DNA from: JACNKV01 sp964645915
Lineage (GTDB): Bacteria; Fidelibacterota; Marinisomatia; Marinisomatales; JACNKV01
Direction: 5' to 3'
Assembly (NCBI GenBank): GCA_964645915.1
Contig: CAZYDH010000006.1
Span: 1-64,000 of the forward strand
DNA: 64,000 nt
This document shows positions 61,335 through 64,000 of the stretch, piece by piece (the first letter of the stretch is position 1; each line of letters starts with the position of its first letter). The position numbers and the translations under genes were made by a program. Below the pieces are notes generated by a model. It worked only from the letters and a program-made list of their open reading frames with translations, made no database searches and was not told the origin of the DNA.

Positions 61335-61655
61335 ATGGATAAACCAAAGCAAAAACAACAAATAAAAATCGAGTTAGATGAATCTGTAGGTTCAGGAGAA
61401 TATTCTAACTTTGTCGTTGTGACACATTCACCAGCTGAATTTGTCATGGACTTTACCAGGCTTTTACCAGGAGTTCCAAAAGCAAAAGTTCATTCCAGAA
61501 TTGTCATGGCTCCACCTCACGTAAAATCTTTTCTTAATGCCTTAGCTGATAACATTCGCAAATATGAAAGCAAACACGGAGAAATTAAATCTCCCGGACA
61601 AGATTCATTTTCCGCCTTCGGAATGAAACCGCCAAAAGGAACTTTGCCTAATTAG
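61335..61655 (+). CDS. DUF3467 protein
   Basis: A 106-residue protein matching the DUF3467 family: QQIKIELDESVGSGEYSNF (about 9-27), the VVTHSPAEFVMDF centre, and RIVMAPPHVKSFLNALADN (about 56-74). The function of the family is unknown. It ends four bases before the convergent PAP2 gene. Expression probably depends on the promoter of the zinc-ribbon gene. Confidence 0.88.
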   Translation: MDKPKQKQQIKIELDESVGSGEYSNFVVVTHSPAEFVMDFTRLLPGVPKAKVHSRIVMAPPHVKSFLNALADNIRKYESKHGEIKSPGQDSFSAFGMKPPKGTLPN

Positions 61656-61659
61656 CAGA

Positions 61660-62259
61660 TCACGGAGGTGGTAATTCATCATACCACACCCATGAACGAC
61701 CACGTTTTAATTCCCTCATTTTGAGGATGACCCATAGGCTTAGCACAATCCAAGCGATTGTATAACCAAACAATCCTCCAATAATAACATCCCCCGGGTA
61801 ATGTACACCTACGTACACCCGACTAAAAGCAATGATTAATGCCAATGAAATCAACCAGGGTTTCCAAGAGCCATAAAAGTATCCTAGCACCACTGTTAAA
61901 GCAAACATGTTCGCGGCATGATTCGAAACAAAACTATATTTTCCTCCACGAGGGACTAAAAGATTTATTATATCTGTGAAATCGTGTGAGGGGCGAATTC
62001 TCCCAACCCACGGTTTAATAATCTGTGCAGCGATGCTGTCGGTTAATCCAATGGCAACAATCAAAAGTAGTAGGGCAATTCTACCTCTTTTTTTATCATA
62101 CATTAACAGCCATAGAATTAATATAATTCCGGGAATTATCCAATTATCTGAATTGGTTATCCGTGGCATCAACCAATCAAAAACCGGATTCGACAGAGAT
62201 TTATTTATCCATAAAAATACATTGTGATCTATCTCTGAGAGTTTTTCGAGGATATACAT
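61660..62259 (-). CDS. PAP2-family phosphatase
   Basis: A 199-residue inner-membrane phosphatase with five or six helices. The three acid phosphatase motifs are present: KPWVGRIRP (about 93-101), SNHAANM (about 123-129, in place of the usual PSGH) and SRVYVGVHYPGD (about 156-167) with the catalytic His. Such enzymes dephosphorylate lipid phosphates, for example undecaprenyl diphosphate or phosphatidate. Substrate undetermined. Confidence 0.9.
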   Translation of the reverse strand: MYILEKLSEIDHNVFLWINKSLSNPVFDWLMPRITNSDNWIIPGIILILWLLMYDKKRGRIALLLLIVAIGLTDSIAAQIIKPWVGRIRPSHDFTDIINLLVPRGGKYSFVSNHAANMFALTVVLGYFYGSWKPWLISLALIIAFSRVYVGVHYPGDVIIGGLFGYTIAWIVLSLWVILKMRELKRGRSWVWYDELPPP

Positions 62260-62321
62260 AGCGGAGATAAATTAATATTGATTATAGATTAAGAGAAGAG
62301 TTTTTATAAAGGAATTAAAAC

Positions 62322-62350
62322 AAAAAGGGCATCTTAAGATGCCCTTTTTT
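62322..62350 (-). terminator. Rho-independent terminator
   Basis: Arms of A plus GGGCATC (62322-62333) and GATGCCC plus T (62338-62349) around TTAA. On the minus strand it follows the small membrane protein gene ending at 62368. A/T tails on both sides let it act in either direction. Confidence 0.92.
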
Positions 62351-62367
62351 ACGAGTGTATGCTCTAG

Positions 62368-62814
62368 TTACTCAGATACAAGATTCTCAGAAAAATCATT
62401 ATCTGATATTTCAGCAATGTCTGCTGTGCTAATCGAGTCTACCTTTTCTACAGAAACAAGTTCTTCAACGGATTCCTCTTCAAGATAGTTTGTGCGATAT
62501 TCACGACCATTCCAGTAAAAAGTTTGATTGGGTCCTAACTCTATCCTCGCTTTAGCAAATGCATCGTTAAATGATGGAACAACTTCCGTCGTTTCTTCTT
62601 CAATCTCTTCAATAACTAATTCTGTAGTGATTCTTTCCTCTTCAATTGGTTGTGTCTGAATAGGTTCATTTTCTATGGAATTCATTTCAATGGGGTGTTC
62701 AGTGATTAGGGTGGTTTCCCCTTCCGATTTCATAATGTTATATAAAACACTTCCAATAACAATTACACCTAACAGTAGCGTAATTCCTACTACTTTATTA
62801 TCGATCTTATTCAT
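62368..62814 (-). CDS. Membrane-anchored protein with C-terminal 'AFAxAR' motif
   Basis: A 148-residue protein. One membrane helix at the N-terminus (about 8-25) is followed by a Glu/Thr/Ile-rich linker (about 30-78) like that of the LysM lipoprotein at 56139. The segment FNDAFAKARIELGPNQTFYW (about 82-101) then WNGREYRTNYLEEE is a small conserved motif that I recognise from uncharacterised FCB proteins, where it ends secreted or envelope proteins. The start at 62814 is supported by AAGGAGAAAATCA upstream. That Shine-Dalgarno site lies in a long hairpin, so translation may be regulated. Confidence 0.72.
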   Translation of the reverse strand: MNKIDNKVVGITLLLGVIVIGSVLYNIMKSEGETTLITEHPIEMNSIENEPIQTQPIEEERITTELVIEEIEEETTEVVPSFNDAFAKARIELGPNQTFYWNGREYRTNYLEEESVEELVSVEKVDSISTADIAEISDNDFSENLVSE

Positions 62815-62819
62815 TGATT

Positions 62820-62935
62820 TTCTCCTTCTTTTAGGGGTTATAGTGATCAACAGTTATGATACGGAAAACATGGAATGAAAGTTCCAAAAAAAATGGCGAC
62901 ACGAGTTGTTGATCACTAACCCCAAAGAAGGAGAA
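62820..62935 (-). promoter_or_regulatory. Long inverted repeat that can mask a ribosome binding site
   Basis: Arms 62820-62852 (33 bases) and 62907-62935 (29 bases) are complementary except for two 2-base insertions, around a 54-base loop that holds a small inner hairpin. On the minus strand the later arm contains AAGAAGGAGAA, the Shine-Dalgarno site of the gene starting at 62814, and the earlier arm reads TTCTCCTTCTTT. If both are in the transcript, the ribosome site is sealed in a stem. Confidence 0.7.
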
Positions 62936-63000
62936 TTAGTTGGAAATCGTGCCGCCTTTGATCAAAATTACAACATTATTCTGAATTATCCGAACAGTAG

Positions 63001-63678
63001 TTAAATAAGACCGTTATCAGCCAAGGAGTAGTAATCATTCCCTGCTATTATAAGATGGTCATGTACGGTAATATCAATAGCATCTAACGCTTCTTTTAAT
63101 TTACTTGTGATCGCAATGTCATCTTTACTTGGATTTAAGGAACCGCTTGGATGATTATGAACAAAAACTATTGCAGCAGCATCTTCTTTCAGCGCTTTCT
63201 TTACTACTTCACGCGGATAAACCGCTGAAGTTGATAAGGTTCCGATAAAAAGTTCATCCATCTTCATGACATGATTTTTACCGTTTAAATAGATCGCCAT
63301 AAATACTTCACGATTTTTATCGCGTAAATTGTGAACCAGATATTGAATAACATCTTCTGCAGATTTGATAAAGTTTTTCCCAATCACCCGGTCGGATAGA
63401 TACCGTCGAGCCACTGCTTGTGCAATCTTTAAACCAAAAATGTTATTATTACCCACACCCTTGATGGATTTTAACTCCTCGGGATCTCCTTCTAATACAG
63501 CGTTGAGAGAGCCGAATTTCTTCAAAAGAGACTTTGCCACCTGTTTGCAATCCTTTCGGGGGGTTCCCAACGTTAATAATAATTCAATGACTTCATAGTC
63601 ATGAAATCCTTCAAGACCCTTGACCAGAAATTTATCTCGTAGGCGTTGTCGATGACCAGCGTTTGATGGTCGCAACAT
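63001..63678 (-). CDS. radC: RadC/UPF0758 JAMM-domain protein
   Basis: A 225-residue protein. The N-terminal helix-hairpin-helix (KSIKGVGNNNI, about 66-76) is followed by a C-terminal MPN/JAMM domain (about 105-225) with FVHNHPSGSLNPSKDD, the H-x-H-x10-D metal motif. The family was once linked to DNA repair, but its role is unsettled. The ATG at 63678 is preferred because GAGG lies five bases upstream; a GTG two codons earlier is in frame. It follows the partial gene at the window edge by 16 bases. Confidence 0.9.
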   Translation of the reverse strand: MLRPSNAGHRQRLRDKFLVKGLEGFHDYEVIELLLTLGTPRKDCKQVAKSLLKKFGSLNAVLEGDPEELKSIKGVGNNNIFGLKIAQAVARRYLSDRVIGKNFIKSAEDVIQYLVHNLRDKNREVFMAIYLNGKNHVMKMDELFIGTLSTSAVYPREVVKKALKEDAAAIVFVHNHPSGSLNPSKDDIAITSKLKEALDAIDITVHDHLIIAGNDYYSLADNGLI

Positions 63679-63694
63679 GATCACCTCATTTTGT

Positions 63695-64000
63695 TTATAA
63701 TAAAAATGTTTCCTTATACTTGGCTTTAAATTCTTTTAATTCGAACACATTGCCAACTTGAATCCCACCGGCATTCCATTTTATGATAAAATCTTCTTTG
63801 GAGTCTTTCCCCTCATTTACCTGATAGTGATGGAATAATTCATCATCGGACAGAGGTTTATTCTTATTCATGCTGGTGATGATCCTATATATAATGTCTT
63901 CAAAGATCTCTAAAACGATGTTTTGGGGCAATTTTTCTGTCAGAATGCTTTTTTCAATATCGGATAAATACATTCCATTCAATCCATAGTCCTCAAATGC
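63695..64000 (-). CDS. Partial gene of unknown function at the window edge
   Basis: At least 102 residues; the frame stays open to the window end, so the start may lie outside. An in-frame ATG at 63973 is a possible internal start. It is a soluble, helical and charged protein with DIEKSILTEKLPQNI and SDDELFHHYQVNEG. I recognise no family. It is 16 bases upstream of radC on the same strand, so it is probably in one operon with it. Confidence 0.6.
   Translation of the reverse strand, partial: AFEDYGLNGMYLSDIEKSILTEKLPQNIVLEIFEDIIYRIITSMNKNKPLSDDELFHHYQVNEGKDSKEDFIIKWNAGGIQVGNVFELKEFKAKYKETFLL

Noticed and set aside
1..64000. tRNA, rRNA, CRISPR array, transposase or phage genes
   Set aside because: A read through intergenic regions on both strands showed no cloverleaf T-arm pattern, no regularly spaced repeats and no transposase or integrase motifs among the proteins.

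Overview
The window is AT-rich, gene-dense bacterial DNA from a Gram-negative heterotroph. The outer membrane is shown by a TonB-dependent receptor, several lipobox proteins, a LolA-like protein and an outer-membrane barrel. A PPi-type phosphofructokinase, the NTP_transf_4-type GlmU, a DUF3467 protein and an AT-rich FCB-like gene style fit the FCB superphylum. My best guess is a marine Marinimicrobia (SAR406)-like lineage, but that is inference, because no rRNA or other marker gene is present. A run of exactly 100 N, flanked by two identical 55-bp copies, shows a draft or metagenome assembly.

Layout. 1-3134 (minus): a pentose-phosphate operon, rpe-tkt-rpiB, with rpiB cut by the window edge. 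3206-4473: a small lipoprotein and a LOG-family protein, divergent. 4538-7124 (minus): pabA-pabB-pabC for p-aminobenzoate/folate. 7270-10606 (minus): a TetR regulator, a TonB-dependent receptor and a lipoprotein, closed by a strong terminator. 10653-13633 (minus): an M28 peptidase with two membrane proteins. 13788-21537 (plus): a TetR-controlled beta-oxidation cluster (acyl-CoA dehydrogenase, thiolase, FadN-type bifunctional enzyme, second acyl-CoA dehydrogenase). 21647-23482: Na/phosphate cotransporter and PhoU. 23507-26077: a glycosyltransferase and an OFA-type MFS carrier. 26155-33169 (minus): a TetR-led export locus (RND/MMPL pump, ABC ATPase and permease, LolA-like protein, outer-membrane barrel). 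33229-38322 (plus): an unknown protein, thiN, a sodium:solute symporter, a CYTH protein and a Na/Pi cotransporter fused to PhoU. 38385-40586 (minus): PPi-type phosphofructokinase and class II aldolase.

40743-55497 (plus) is the most unusual region. It holds acetoacetyl-CoA synthetase, a CitD-CitE fusion, a DASS carboxylate transporter, CitF, an FmdE-like protein, an HD-like protein that lacks the motif His, a homoaconitase-type hydratase, a beta-decarboxylating dehydrogenase, a small membrane protein, an MmgE/PrpD protein, a glutaryl-CoA dehydrogenase-like enzyme and a CDF metal transporter. Together these suggest uptake and breakdown of a tricarboxylic acid or a related acid into acyl-CoAs, which the fad cluster could then oxidise. 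The true substrate is not decided by the sequence.

55562-64000: a LysM lipoprotein split by the assembly gap, methylmalonyl-CoA mutase large subunit, a DjlA-like co-chaperone, an unknown protein coupled to GlmU, a zinc-ribbon protein, DUF3467, a PAP2 phosphatase, a small membrane protein whose ribosome binding site lies in a long hairpin, RadC, and a partial gene at the edge.

I saw no tRNA, rRNA, CRISPR array or transposase. No gene-free stretch exceeds about 300 bases. All three TetR genes have the same layout: a sigma-70-like promoter whose -10 box is followed at once by an inverted repeat covering the likely start of transcription.
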